Assembly (NCBI GenBank): GCA_002479805.1
Contig: DLPB01000025.1
Span: forward strand, 1 to 64,000
Reading direction: 5' to 3'
From: Micrococcales bacterium UBA7469
GTDB taxonomy: Bacteria; Actinomycetota; Actinomycetes; Actinomycetales; Microbacteriaceae
DNA: 64,000 nt
Part shown: in pieces, positions 34,615-44,453 of the stretch
Position numbering within the stretch: position 1 is the first letter of the stretch
Layout: the number at the start of each line of letters is the position of its first letter
Program-made: the position numbers and the translations under genes
Notes under the pieces: model-generated
Databases searched by the model: none
The model's input: only the letters and a program-made list of their open reading frames with translations
What the model was told of the DNA's origin: nothing

Positions 34615-36013
34615 CACGCTGGCTCAGAAGTTCAATCTTTCTCACAGCGGTGCCGATGTACTAATTAGCTCAGTATCACTCGCTTCGGCACAGTGTGAGC
34701 CGGGCGCGCTATTTATTGCGACTGAGGGCGCAAAACACCACGGTTCAGAATTCTTAGACCAGGCGATTGCCAATGGTGCCGTTGCGGTGTTATCGGATAG
34801 GGAAATTGCCACCGAATTGCCACGATTAATTCACCCCGAGCCAAAGGCAATTGCCGGTGCAATTTCCGATTTAGTGTTCGGGACCAGTGCATCAAACATG
34901 GAGCTGTTTGGCGTCACCGGAACCAACGGCAAGACCTCAACCACCAATTATTTGCATCAGCTTTTGATTGCATCAGGCCTCAAAGCTGGAATGAGTGCCT
35001 CCACAAGTCGAATCGTCGGTGATCGAGAACTGGCCGCGCAGTTGACTTCCCCTGAGGTCACCGAGCTGCACTGGCTGCTTGCTCAGATGCGCAAGGTGGG
35101 GGCAAATCACGCAGCTATCGAGGTATCGGCGCAGGCTTTGATTCGACACCGGATCGATGGCATTCGGTTCGAGGTGGTTGGTTTTAGCAATTTGTCTCGC
35201 GACCACCTGGACGACTTCCAGGACATGGATCAGTACCTTGCTGCCAAGGCAAAGCTCTTCAGCCCCGATTACGCGCAGCGGGGCGTGGTGTTAGTGGAGG
35301 ATGACTGGGCCAGAAAGCTCTATGAATCCGCCTCGATTCCAGTGGTTGGAATCGGTGCCGGCTGCGAGTATCAGTACAGCTATGACGATTCCATGCTGGA
35401 GATAACCGGTAAGCACAGCCTCAGCGTTGAATTCTCCCAGGGTGCCCTGATGGCTAAAAACTTGGTGCTGGCCCTGGTCATTCTTCTGGAGGCGGAATTT
35501 GAACCGCAAGCGCTGGCTGAGGCGGCAAAGTTTGCAGACCTGCATGTGCCAGGACGCTTGGAATTGGTGTCCGAGCTTAGGCCACATGTTTATGTCGACT
35601 ATGCCCACACCCCAGCTGGTGTGGCGGGTGCAGTGGGTGAGATTAGAAAGCGCTATCCGACTCTAACTGTGGTTTTGGGGGCATCTGGCAATCGCGATCA
35701 AGGTAAGCGAACCGAGATGGGGCTGGCGGCAACCTCAGCCGATCTACTGATCATCACCGACCAACACCCGCGCGATGAGGATCCGGCGAGTATTAGACAC
35801 GCCCTAGTTAGCGCAGCCTCAACCAAGCTTGAAGCAGGAAGAATCTTGGAGATTCCAGACCCAGCTACCGCAATCAAGCGAGCGATTAGCGAGACTCCAG
35901 CCGATGGGGCTGTGCTGTGGTGTGGGCCGGGTCACCTGACCTATCGAGAGATTCGAGGCGAAAAAGTGCCATTTGACGCAAGAGCCATTGCGAGAGCGGC
36001 GGTGCAGTCGTGA
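34592..36013 (+). CDS. murE: UDP-MurNAc-tripeptide ligase MurE, atypical specificity motif
   Basis: A 473-residue Mur ligase adding the third amino acid to UDP-MurNAc-L-Ala-D-Glu. The ATP loop GVTGTNGKTSTTNYL and YAHTPAGVAGA are normal. The usual DNPR motif that recognises meso-diaminopimelate reads QHPR (Gln391-Arg394) followed by DEDP. This may reflect a different third residue in the wall: Microbacteriaceae have B-type peptidoglycan with Lys, Orn, diaminobutyrate or other residues. GTG 34592 lies inside ftsI; it overlaps murF by 4 nt. Confidence 0.93.
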   Translation: MKSNLATSTLAQKFNLSHSGADVLISSVSLASAQCEPGALFIATEGAKHHGSEFLDQAIANGAVAVLSDREIATELPRLIHPEPKAIAGAISDLVFGTSASNMELFGVTGTNGKTSTTNYLHQLLIASGLKAGMSASTSRIVGDRELAAQLTSPEVTELHWLLAQMRKVGANHAAIEVSAQALIRHRIDGIRFEVVGFSNLSRDHLDDFQDMDQYLAAKAKLFSPDYAQRGVVLVEDDWARKLYESASIPVVGIGAGCEYQYSYDDSMLEITGKHSLSVEFSQGALMAKNLVLALVILLEAEFEPQALAEAAKFADLHVPGRLELVSELRPHVYVDYAHTPAGVAGAVGEIRKRYPTLTVVLGASGNRDQGKRTEMGLAATSADLLIITDQHPRDEDPASIRHALVSAASTKLEAGRILEIPDPATAIKRAISETPADGAVLWCGPGHLTYREIRGEKVPFDARAIARAAVQS

Positions 36014-37401
36014 TTGAGCTGTCGCTTGCCGATATCGCAAATGCCATAGGCGGCAAGATCGTTGTTGGGGAGCCGACCCTGAGAGTTTCTGGTCTGCCAG
36101 ACACAGACTCGCGCGCCCTTGAAACCGGCGGTATTTTCTTTGCCAAACTGGGCGAGCACGATGACGGTCACCGTTACTTGGAGCAAGTGTCCCATACTGC
36201 GGCAGCTGCTGTAGTTTCCACCCCAAATCTGGCGCTCGCACTGCCTCAAATTCAGGTGTCAGACACCGTTAGGGCGCTCACCGATCTTGCCAAGTACGTT
36301 CTGCAGTCGGTTCGGGCATCGGGGACGCTCAAGGTGGTTGGAATCACCGGCTCGAATGGTAAAACCTCGACCAAAAATATGCTTCGGGAAATTCTCTCCA
36401 GGGTGGGGCCCACCGTCGCGCCGCGGGATTCTTTCAATAATGAGGTGGGTCTGCCGCTGACCGTTCTGCGCCTTCAGCAGGACACCCAGTTTTTGGTGCT
36501 TGAGCTGGGAGCTGCCGGGCCTGGCTCGATTGCTGCGCTAGCCAGCTGGTGCGTTCCCGATATCGGTGTTGAACTAAAGGTTGGTTTGGCTCACGCTGGA
36601 GCATTCGGCGGTATCGATGTAACTGCCCAGATCAAACGTGAAATGGTGCCATTCATTCAAAAGACTGCGATTTTGAATGAGGATGACCCGGTGGTTAGAG
36701 GATTTGAGCCAAATCCAGGTGTCAAGCGCGTAAGTTTTGGATTTGCTAGGGAAGCGGACTTTGAAATCAAATCGGCTGGGCTAACGCTGCCCGGCACTCA
36801 ACTCGCCATCAAATATCCCGATGGTGAGGTGCACGAACTCACTCTGAAGATGCTCGGTGAGCACCAGGCCATGAACGTATCGGCCGCTTTGGCAGTAGCT
36901 TACGAGCTTGGCGTTCCAACCCAGGTCGCAATTCAAGCCGTTTCTGAAATGGAGATGGCAGAGCGCTGGCGAATGCAGCTGATAAAGCGTGCGGACGGCG
37001 TCTACATCATCAATGATGCGTACAACGCATCGCCAGATTCCATGCGGGCAGCATTACAGACGCTTGCCACCCTGGGTCGACAGGGTCACCGCACCATTGC
37101 GGTGTTGGGTCAGATGGCAGAGCTTGGGCCATACGCCACCGAAGAGCATGATCAGCTAGGTCGTTTAGTTGTGCGCTACAACATCGATCAGCTCTACGTG
37201 GTTGGTCAAGAAGCCAAACTGATTCACATGGGAGCCACCCAGGAGGGTAGCTGGGATGGCGAATCTGTGTTTTGCGAGACAATCAACGCGGCTTTTGAGG
37301 CCATTCATGACAAGCTTTCTCCCGGCGACATCGTGCTGGTGAAATCCAGCAACATCGCCGGTTTGAGATTTTTGGGCGACGAGTTGGCGGGTGTGAAGTG
37401 A
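36010..37401 (+). CDS. murF: UDP-MurNAc-pentapeptide synthetase MurF
   Basis: A 463-residue ligase that adds D-Ala-D-Ala to the UDP-MurNAc-tripeptide. The P-loop is GITGSNGKTSTKN; FNNEVGLPLTVLRL and INDAYNASPDSMRAAL are family signatures. GTG overlaps the murE stop (GTGA), and its end overlaps mraY. Confidence 0.95.
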   Translation: MIELSLADIANAIGGKIVVGEPTLRVSGLPDTDSRALETGGIFFAKLGEHDDGHRYLEQVSHTAAAAVVSTPNLALALPQIQVSDTVRALTDLAKYVLQSVRASGTLKVVGITGSNGKTSTKNMLREILSRVGPTVAPRDSFNNEVGLPLTVLRLQQDTQFLVLELGAAGPGSIAALASWCVPDIGVELKVGLAHAGAFGGIDVTAQIKREMVPFIQKTAILNEDDPVVRGFEPNPGVKRVSFGFAREADFEIKSAGLTLPGTQLAIKYPDGEVHELTLKMLGEHQAMNVSAALAVAYELGVPTQVAIQAVSEMEMAERWRMQLIKRADGVYIINDAYNASPDSMRAALQTLATLGRQGHRTIAVLGQMAELGPYATEEHDQLGRLVVRYNIDQLYVVGQEAKLIHMGATQEGSWDGESVFCETINAAFEAIHDKLSPGDIVLVKSSNIAGLRFLGDELAGVK

Positions 37402-38501
37402 GAGCCTTACTTGCATCAGGCGGCATTGCGCTATTTATTTCGCTGTTTGCCACCCCCGGGTTTATTTGGCTCTTTAAGAACTTGCAGTGGGGTCAGTTCA
37501 TCCGTGATGATGGCCCGCAGACGCACCACACCAAGCGCGGTACCCCAACCATGGGCGGTATCGTCATTCTGCTTGCTGCCACGATTGCCTACTTTTTAGC
37601 GAAGTTCATCAATGGCGAGACTCCATCGGCTTCCGCGCTGTTGGTTATTTTGATGATGCTCGGGCTTGGTCTGGTCGGCTTCATCGATGACTTTTTGAAG
37701 GTGAGAAATCAGCGCAGCCTTGGTCTAACCGGCTGGGCAAAAATCGGCGGTCAGGTAGTGGTTGCGATAATTTTCGCAATCCTTGCCTTGGGTTTCCCCG
37801 ATGAGGATGGTCTAACCCCGGCCTCCACGGCAATCTCGTTGTTTAGAGATTTGCCGATTGATCTGTTTATTTGGGGTTCGGTTATCGGAATGGGCCTGTT
37901 TATCGCCTGGATTTCGCTTTTGGTCACCAGCGCATCTAACGGCGTGAACATCGCTGATGGCCTAGATGGTTTGGCTTCTGGTTCAGCGATTATGGCTATC
38001 GGAGCCTATGTTGTAATCGGTTTTTGGCAGTTCAACCAAAGTTGCGCCACCGTCACGGAGAACCTCTCCTCCTGCTACAACGTTCGTGATCCGCTAGACC
38101 TCGCGGTCATCGCGGCTGCCATCGTGGGTGCCTGTGTCGGGTTTTTGTGGTGGAACACCTCACCAGCCCAGATTTTCATGGGCGATGTTGGCTCGCTTGG
38201 GCTCGGTGGCGCCTTGGCGGCACTCGCTATCTTGTCCCGCACCGAATTGCTCTTGGTGCTTATCGGCGGAATCTTTGTCATCGTGACCGGTTCGGTTGTG
38301 ATTCAGCGAGTGTTTTTCAAGATCACCAAGTGGCGCACCGGAACCGGAAAACGCGTCTTTCTGATGTCACCGTTGCATCACCACTTTGAGCTCAAGGGCT
38401 GGGCCGAAATCACCGTGGTGGTGAGATTTTGGATCATCGCGGCGCTTTGCGTGATCAGCGGAGTCGGTCTGTTCTACGTGGAGTGGATCTACGGCATATG
38501 A
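37398..38501 (+). CDS. mraY: Phospho-MurNAc-pentapeptide translocase MraY
   Basis: A 367-residue membrane enzyme moving phospho-MurNAc-pentapeptide onto undecaprenyl phosphate to make lipid I. About ten hydrophobic helices are visible. Catalytic motifs include FIDDFLKV, NIADGLDGLASG and the C-terminal HHHFELKGW. It is coupled to murF (GTGA) and murD (ATGA). Confidence 0.96.
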   Translation: MRALLASGGIALFISLFATPGFIWLFKNLQWGQFIRDDGPQTHHTKRGTPTMGGIVILLAATIAYFLAKFINGETPSASALLVILMMLGLGLVGFIDDFLKVRNQRSLGLTGWAKIGGQVVVAIIFAILALGFPDEDGLTPASTAISLFRDLPIDLFIWGSVIGMGLFIAWISLLVTSASNGVNIADGLDGLASGSAIMAIGAYVVIGFWQFNQSCATVTENLSSCYNVRDPLDLAVIAAAIVGACVGFLWWNTSPAQIFMGDVGSLGLGGALAALAILSRTELLLVLIGGIFVIVTGSVVIQRVFFKITKWRTGTGKRVFLMSPLHHHFELKGWAEITVVVRFWIIAALCVISGVGLFYVEWIYGI

Positions 38502-39934
38502 TCGCGCAGGGCAGCTGGCACGATGATTGGGCTGGACTGCACGTTGCAGTCTTAGGTCTTGGGAAATCTGGATTCTCGGTGGCGGACACGCTCTGTGAAC
38601 TTGGTGCCAACGTCACCGTTTTCGCGCAATCGGCCAGTGCGCAATACAGCGAATTACTAGAGGTAATTGGAGCAAAACTGGTGCTCTCAGATTCGGTCGA
38701 AGCGCTATCGCAGCTTGAGAGCATCGATTTCGCAGTGGTTTCACCTGGATTTGCACCAAGCCACCCAGCTATCCAGTGGCTGGGGGAGCGGGGAATTGCC
38801 CTGCTGACCGATATCGACCTTGCTTGGCGATTGCGGGATAAGACTTCAAAGATTGCCAGGTGGCTCACCATCACCGGCACCAACGGAAAGACCACCACCA
38901 CCGAGCTGGTCACCCACATGCTGCAAACCGCAGGATTGCGAGCTATAGCCTGCGGAAATATCGGGAACCCAATTCTGGATGCCGTTCGAGACCCAGAGGG
39001 CTATGACTATTTTGTGCTGGAAATCTCCTCGTTCCAATTGCACTACAGCGGAGAATTCAATCCAGTTGCCAGCGCTTTCCTGAACCTTGCCCCAGACCAC
39101 ATCGACTGGCACGGCAGCGAGCAGGCGTATTTCGAGGCCAAGGCCAAGGTTTATCAAGGCACAGAGCTTGCGATTGTTTACAACGCTGAAGATTCGAAGA
39201 CTCTACAGGCCGCCGAGGCAGCGGATGTGGTTGAGGGCTGTCGAGCAGTTGCCTTCACAACCGCAATGCCGAGTGTCAGCATGGTGGGTTACGTCGAAGA
39301 ATTTTTAGTGGATCGCGCTTTCACCACTGAGCGGTACTCGGCGGCACTGGAAATCGCCGATGATTCAGATTTGGCCGCCATCGGAGTTGTCAGTGATCAC
39401 CTGAAGGCCAATGTGGCGGCGGCTACGGCACTGGCTAGGGCAGTTGATGTCGAACCAGCAGCGATAAAGCGGGCGATTGCCAGCTTTGTGCTCTCGCCGC
39501 ATCGAATTCAGCGAGTTATCGAGCACCAAGGGGTGCTGTTCATTGATGATTCAAAAGCCACCAATGCGCACGCTGCCAATGCATCGCTTGCGAGTTTTGA
39601 TTCCATCGTTTGGATTGTTGGAGGTTTGCTAAAGGGCGTTGACCCAACACCGCTGCTTTTGGAGCACGGCGGCAAACTCAGGGCTGCAGTTGTCATTGGT
39701 GCCGACACGCAGCAGCTTGAGTCGCTCTTTGCCACCCACCTTCCGGGCTTACCTCTTAGAGTGATTTCTGGGGAGCGGGTTATGGAGCAGGCAGTTGCGG
39801 CAGCGCTTGATTTTGCTCAGCCCAAAGACACCGTTTTGCTTGCCCCGGCGGCGGCATCAATGGATCAGTTCCGGGACTACGCCGACCGTGGTAATCAGTT
39901 CCAGGCGGAGGTTAGAAGGCAGGTGATGAAGTGA
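38498..39934 (+). CDS. murD: UDP-MurNAc-L-alanine:D-glutamate ligase MurD
   Basis: A 478-residue Mur ligase. The N-terminal VAVLGLGKSGFSVADTL binds UDP substrate, and ITGTNGKTTTTELVTHML is the ATP loop. The C-terminal domain has FIDDSKATNAHAANASL and LLAPAAASMDQFRDYADRG. I chose ATG 38498, which overlaps the mraY stop as ATGA, rather than the longer frame that starts inside mraY. The end overlaps ftsW. Confidence 0.95.
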   Translation: MIAQGSWHDDWAGLHVAVLGLGKSGFSVADTLCELGANVTVFAQSASAQYSELLEVIGAKLVLSDSVEALSQLESIDFAVVSPGFAPSHPAIQWLGERGIALLTDIDLAWRLRDKTSKIARWLTITGTNGKTTTTELVTHMLQTAGLRAIACGNIGNPILDAVRDPEGYDYFVLEISSFQLHYSGEFNPVASAFLNLAPDHIDWHGSEQAYFEAKAKVYQGTELAIVYNAEDSKTLQAAEAADVVEGCRAVAFTTAMPSVSMVGYVEEFLVDRAFTTERYSAALEIADDSDLAAIGVVSDHLKANVAAATALARAVDVEPAAIKRAIASFVLSPHRIQRVIEHQGVLFIDDSKATNAHAANASLASFDSIVWIVGGLLKGVDPTPLLLEHGGKLRAAVVIGADTQQLESLFATHLPGLPLRVISGERVMEQAVAAALDFAQPKDTVLLAPAAASMDQFRDYADRGNQFQAEVRRQVMK

Positions 39935-41079
39935 CAAACATAAAGGAAATGCTGCAGCCTAAGCTGCACGCTCAGTCTCGTCAGTTCTTCTCGCTGCTTG
40001 CACTGACACTGGCAACCGTCGCCATCGGACTAACCATGGTGGCAAGCGCCTCTGCGGTTGACGCTTTCAAAGAGACCTCGAATGCGGCTGCAATCTTTCT
40101 AAAGCAGGGCGGATACGCACTAATCGGGCTTACTTTCATGCTGATCATCTCGAATCTCTCGATGGACATCATGCGCAGGTTCGCCATGCTCGGGTTATTT
40201 GTCACGATGGGTGCGCAGGCTGCCACGGTTTTAATTGGTCAGGAGATTAACGGAAACCGAAACTGGCTGAGCTTCGGTGCTTTCGGTGTGCAGCCATCAG
40301 AGTTTCTAAAACTGGGTTTAATTGTTGCGCTCTCGCTGCAGCTATCCCAACTCACCGGCTATCCGGAAGACGATGATCCAATCTGGCGCAGGGTCTGGTT
40401 GTTCTCTGCGGTAAGCGTTGGCATGGTTGCAGTGCTCAGTAAGGACATGGGTTCCGGCATCATCATGGTGGTGCTGCTTTTGGGTCTCTACCTAATAGCT
40501 GGCATTAAGACTTCCCACATCATGACCATCATCATCGCTGGTCTCGCGGCGGCGGTATTTTTGGTTACCAGCTCGGCTTCCCGCAGGGTTCGTTTTGATG
40601 CCTGGCTAAACCCGGAGGCCGCCGACCCAATGGGCGTGAACTGGCAGTTTGAGAAGGGCACCTGGGCGCTGGCATCCGGTGGCATCTTCGGGACCGGGCT
40701 GGGTAGATCCAAGCTCAAATGGAGCTGGATTCCCGAGGTTGAGAATGACTTTATCTTCGCGATTATTGGCGAAGAACTGGGACTGATTGGTGCCCTGTTG
40801 GTTGTGGCGCTGTTCTTGGCGCTTGGCTTGGTGATGTTCAACATCGCCAGGTTGCAAACCGATCCATTCAACCGCAACCTGGTGGTCGGTGTGATGTTCT
40901 GGATTGTGATTCAGGCCTTTATCAACATGGGTGTAGTGGTGGGACTGTTCCCAGTCCTCGGCGTCACATTGCCGCTGATCTCAGCCGGTGGTTCATCGCT
41001 GATCGCATCGCTGATGGCAATCGGCGTGGTGCTCGCGGTTGAACGCGACAGAGCAGCAAACCTAGGTCGGCGCCGGTGA
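39931..41079 (+). CDS. ftsW: Septal peptidoglycan glycosyltransferase FtsW
   Basis: A 382-residue SEDS polymerase with about ten transmembrane helices. GNRNWLSFGAFGVQPSEFLKL near residue 110 is the SEDS signature, the large extracellular loop contains the NDFIFAIIGEELGLIG segment with the catalytic Asp region, and GVTLPLISAGGSSLI is near the end. It partners FtsI, encoded upstream. GTG overlaps murD, and the end overlaps murG. Confidence 0.95.
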   Translation: MTNIKEMLQPKLHAQSRQFFSLLALTLATVAIGLTMVASASAVDAFKETSNAAAIFLKQGGYALIGLTFMLIISNLSMDIMRRFAMLGLFVTMGAQAATVLIGQEINGNRNWLSFGAFGVQPSEFLKLGLIVALSLQLSQLTGYPEDDDPIWRRVWLFSAVSVGMVAVLSKDMGSGIIMVVLLLGLYLIAGIKTSHIMTIIIAGLAAAVFLVTSSASRRVRFDAWLNPEAADPMGVNWQFEKGTWALASGGIFGTGLGRSKLKWSWIPEVENDFIFAIIGEELGLIGALLVVALFLALGLVMFNIARLQTDPFNRNLVVGVMFWIVIQAFINMGVVVGLFPVLGVTLPLISAGGSSLIASLMAIGVVLAVERDRAANLGRRR

Positions 41080-42155
41080 CAAAGTTTTTACTGGCCGGTG
41101 GTGGTACGGCCGGGCATGTGAATCCAATGCTGGCTCTGGCTCAGTCGCTGCGGAGTCTGGATCATCAGGTGATCACGCTTGGCACCAAGGAGGGCCTCGA
41201 GGCCAGGCTGGTTCCGCAGCGCGGATTTGAGCTACTAACCATCGAGCGATTACCTTTCCCAAGAAAGCCATCCGGTTACGCACTATTTTTCCCGCTGCGG
41301 TTTGCTAAGGCTGTCGCCGATGTCATGGGGATGCTTAGAAAGCATGAAATTGATGCGGTAGTGGGATTTGGGGGGTATGCATCGGCTCCCGCCTATGTGG
41401 CAGCGTTTCTATCCCGCAAGCCACTGGTGATTCACGAGGCGAATGCCCTTGCCGGAATCGCCAATCGAATTGGCGCCAAACTCACCAAGCACATTGCGGT
41501 TGCCTTTAACAACAGCGACCTATCGCCGGCTGCGATTACCGGTATGCCTCTGCGCCCGGAAATTGTCCAGTCGGTTTTGGGTTATGACAAAGAGCAGGCT
41601 CGTCTTGAGCTTGGTCTAAATCCTTTCATGACCACATTGCTGGTGACTGGCGGGTCACTTGGAGCGAAGAGCATCAACGATGCGGTTATTGAATCCAGGG
41701 CGGTACTCAATGCCGCGGGAATCCAAATTCTTCACATCGTGGGCGATCGCGCCAACTTGCCAGAAGTCTCCGAATCTGGTTATCACCGGATTGCCTACTG
41801 CGATCGAATGGATGCCGCCATCGCTGCCGCCGACATGGCGCTTTCGAGAGCAGGCAGTTCAACTGTGAGTGAATTTTCAGCCTGCGGACTGCCGGCGATC
41901 TATGTGCCGTATCCGGTTGGCAACGGTGAGCAGAAGTTCAATGCGGAGACTGTGGTGCAGGCCGGTGGCGGCAAAATAGTCGTCGATAGCGACTTCACCC
42001 CGGATTACATTTCGGGGGAGTTGATTCCGATCATGAGCCACAGTTCCTCACTTCGTCGCATGGCCGAGGCCGCAAAATCAGTGGGAATTCCCGACGCCAC
42101 CGAGCGGCTACGCGATCTAGTGCTTGCGGCAGTGAATACTAATACCCGTGATTAA
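41076..42155 (+). CDS. murG: Lipid II synthase MurG
   Basis: A 359-residue GT28 glycosyltransferase that transfers GlcNAc to lipid I at the inner membrane face. GGGTAGHVNPMLALA (N-terminal G loop), HEANALAGIANR, TGGSLGAKSIN and SRAGSSTVSEFSACGLP are typical motifs. It overlaps ftsW by 4 nt and murC by 8 nt. Confidence 0.96.
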   Translation: MTKFLLAGGGTAGHVNPMLALAQSLRSLDHQVITLGTKEGLEARLVPQRGFELLTIERLPFPRKPSGYALFFPLRFAKAVADVMGMLRKHEIDAVVGFGGYASAPAYVAAFLSRKPLVIHEANALAGIANRIGAKLTKHIAVAFNNSDLSPAAITGMPLRPEIVQSVLGYDKEQARLELGLNPFMTTLLVTGGSLGAKSINDAVIESRAVLNAAGIQILHIVGDRANLPEVSESGYHRIAYCDRMDAAIAAADMALSRAGSSTVSEFSACGLPAIYVPYPVGNGEQKFNAETVVQAGGGKIVVDSDFTPDYISGELIPIMSHSSSLRRMAEAAKSVGIPDATERLRDLVLAAVNTNTRD

Positions 42156-43536
42156 GCCAGACTTCTCCCAGCCCATCCCAGACAACCTCGGCACCGTGCA
42201 CTTTATCGGCATCGGTGGCAGCGGCATGTCCGGAATTGCCCGCTTGACATTGGGGATGGGACACAAAGTCACCGGCTCTGATTTGCGTGACACCTCGAAC
42301 GTCAAGGCACTTCGCGAGCTTGGCGCAGAGATTCACATCGGGCACGCTGCCGAAAACCTTGGTAACCCTGACACTGTGGTGGTTACCAGTGCGCTGTGGC
42401 CGACCAATCCGGAGCTGCTGTTGGCGCAGGAAAAGGGATTGCCGATTCTGCACCGATCTGCGCTGCTTGCACACCTGGCATCTCGCGGCAAGCTGATTGC
42501 GGTGGCCGGAGCGCATGGCAAGACCACCTCGACCGGCATGGTGATTACCGCCCTGAATCGACTCGGTGCGGACCCAAGCTTCGTAAACGGCGGTGTGATT
42601 CAGGAGTATGGCGCATCGGCTGGATTCGGCAAGGGTGAGTACTTCGTGATTGAGGCTGATGAATCCGATAGTTCGTTCCTGCATTACAAAACCGAGGTTG
42701 CGCTAATCACTAACGTTGACCCCGATCACCTCGACCACTTTGGTTCACTCGATGCATTCGAGGGTGAATTTGCCAAATTTGCCGATGCCGCTGGCACTCT
42801 GGTGGCAATCTCCAGCGATGACCCCGGTGCAGTTCGAGTTACCAAGCGCCTAAAGCATCAAAAGGTCATCACCTTCGGTGCTGCCCCCGATGCCGATGTT
42901 CAGGTTCGAGACGTCTTGGCCGCGAGTGGAAACGTGTCATTTGAGTTGGTTTATCAGGGAGCAAGCGTTTCGATTGCACTGAACATCCCGGGTCATCACA
43001 ACGCACTAAACGCCGCCGGAGCGGTTGCCGTGCTGGTGGGACTGGGCTTTGATTTTGCCGAATCTGCCCAAGCGGTAGCGCACTTTTCCGGCACCGAGCG
43101 CCGTTTTGAACTGCACGGCGAGCGCAGGGGAGTGCGGGTTTACGATGACTTCGCTCACCACCCGACCGAGGTAGCGGCTGCCCTGACGGCAGCTCGGGCG
43201 GTAGTTGGCGAGGGCAAGCTAATAACGGTTTTCCAGCCTCACCTCTACTCCAGAACCCGCATCTTTCAGGCGGAATTCGCGCAGGCTCTTGCACTGAGTG
43301 ACCAGGTGGTTTGCCTTGATATTTATGCGGCTCGCGAGGATCCAGAACCGGGCGTGACCGGCGCCTTGATCGCAGATCGATTCGAAGACCAATCCCGCAT
43401 GCACTACGTGCCGAACTGGGACGATGTGCCAGCGGTAGCCGCAGGTCTCGCGCAAGCTGGCGACTTCATCATCACCATGGGGTGCGGAGACATTTATCGC
43501 ATGGTCCCAGGGCTGCTTGAGGCCTTGGAGGCCTAA
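42148..43536 (+). CDS. murC: UDP-MurNAc:L-alanine ligase MurC
   Basis: A 462-residue ligase for the first amino acid of the stem peptide. HFIGIGGSGMSGIARL opens the Rossmann domain, and AGAHGKTTSTGMVI is the ATP loop. YDDFAHHPTEV and FQPHLYSRTR are C-terminal signatures. GTG 42148 lies within the end of murG. No murB gene is present next to it. Confidence 0.96.
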   Translation: MIKPDFSQPIPDNLGTVHFIGIGGSGMSGIARLTLGMGHKVTGSDLRDTSNVKALRELGAEIHIGHAAENLGNPDTVVVTSALWPTNPELLLAQEKGLPILHRSALLAHLASRGKLIAVAGAHGKTTSTGMVITALNRLGADPSFVNGGVIQEYGASAGFGKGEYFVIEADESDSSFLHYKTEVALITNVDPDHLDHFGSLDAFEGEFAKFADAAGTLVAISSDDPGAVRVTKRLKHQKVITFGAAPDADVQVRDVLAASGNVSFELVYQGASVSIALNIPGHHNALNAAGAVAVLVGLGFDFAESAQAVAHFSGTERRFELHGERRGVRVYDDFAHHPTEVAAALTAARAVVGEGKLITVFQPHLYSRTRIFQAEFAQALALSDQVVCLDIYAAREDPEPGVTGALIADRFEDQSRMHYVPNWDDVPAVAAGLAQAGDFIITMGCGDIYRMVPGLLEALEA

Positions 43537-44316
43537 TTGAAGAAACCTGAGCGTGAGCTTCTGGGTCGGGAAATAAAGCGCGTAAAAGTAAGTTCCAAGC
43601 CCGCCAAGCCAAAAAGATCGAAAGCCTCCGGCTTTCGCATTCTCGGCAGGGCGCTTTTCATCGCTGGCCCGGTAGCTCTGGTCCTGCTCGTCGTGGCAAC
43701 TTTCTTCACGCCGCTGTTGGCAATCGAGCAGATTAAAGTAAGTGGCAACGATCGAATCAAGGCCAGCAAGGTTATGGGGGCACTTGAGGAGCTGGCCGGT
43801 CAACCACTGACCACAGTGTCGCAAGATCGAGTTGCAGAGTTGCTCAAAGACTTCGCACTAATCGAGACCTTCACGCTCCAGGCCGAACCCCCTCACACCT
43901 TGACCGTAAAGATCAGGGAGCGTCAGCCGGTTGTGATTTTGGTTCGGGGTGGCAAAAACTATCTTTACGACGCGGCTGGAGTGCGCATCGATGTAGCCTC
44001 GGCAAAGGACAAGTACCCCTACTTCCGGTTTACGGCTGATCCGTTGAAGGACAAAAAATACAAAACCGCGATGGAGGTGCTGCTATCACTACCGGTAGCC
44101 ACCTACAAGCAGGTTTTCTCAATCCAGGTCAGCGATCAGCTCACCACTGATCTGATCTTGCGCAAGAGCGATACGCGCGTGATTTGGGGCAATGCAAAGC
44201 AGGGGATCCTGAAGGCCGAGGTGCTGAACTCTTTGATTGCAACTGGAGTGAAGGCCGGGGTAACAATCGATGTGTCCTCGCCAAAAGCACCCGTGGTTAC
44301 CTACCCAAACTACTGA
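43537..44316 (+). CDS. ftsQ: Cell division protein FtsQ (DivIB)
   Basis: A 259-residue bitopic protein of the divisome. A Lys/Arg-rich cytoplasmic segment (about 1-35) precedes one membrane helix (about 40-65). The POTRA domain starts at LLAIEQIKVSGNDRI and is followed by the beta domain. The start is TTG 43537, which follows the murC TAA without gap, so it probably depends on reinitiation. Sequence conservation is low as usual. Confidence 0.93.
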   Translation: MKKPERELLGREIKRVKVSSKPAKPKRSKASGFRILGRALFIAGPVALVLLVVATFFTPLLAIEQIKVSGNDRIKASKVMGALEELAGQPLTTVSQDRVAELLKDFALIETFTLQAEPPHTLTVKIRERQPVVILVRGGKNYLYDAAGVRIDVASAKDKYPYFRFTADPLKDKKYKTAMEVLLSLPVATYKQVFSIQVSDQLTTDLILRKSDTRVIWGNAKQGILKAEVLNSLIATGVKAGVTIDVSSPKAPVVTYPNY

Positions 44317-44407
44317 TCCGACTCATTTGCGACACGCCCGAGATCCTCGAGCAAATCAAGCCAATCGGGGCCTAACTTCTTCGCGCAAATTGAATTCGTC
44401 TCAAAAG

Positions 44408-44426
44408 GTTAAGCCTCAGCCTTAAC
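44408..44426. repeat. Inverted repeat in the ftsZ leader
   Basis: GTTAAG (44408-44413) and CTTAAC (44421-44426) flank a 7-nt spacer, 27 nt before the ftsZ start. It could be an operator or part of a promoter (TAACTT at 44423-44428 fits a -10 box). The 137-nt gap before ftsZ is long for this cluster, so a separate ftsZ promoter is likely. Confidence 0.35.
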
Positions 44427-44453
44427 TTGAGAGTTTTCACAAGGAGGAACAGC

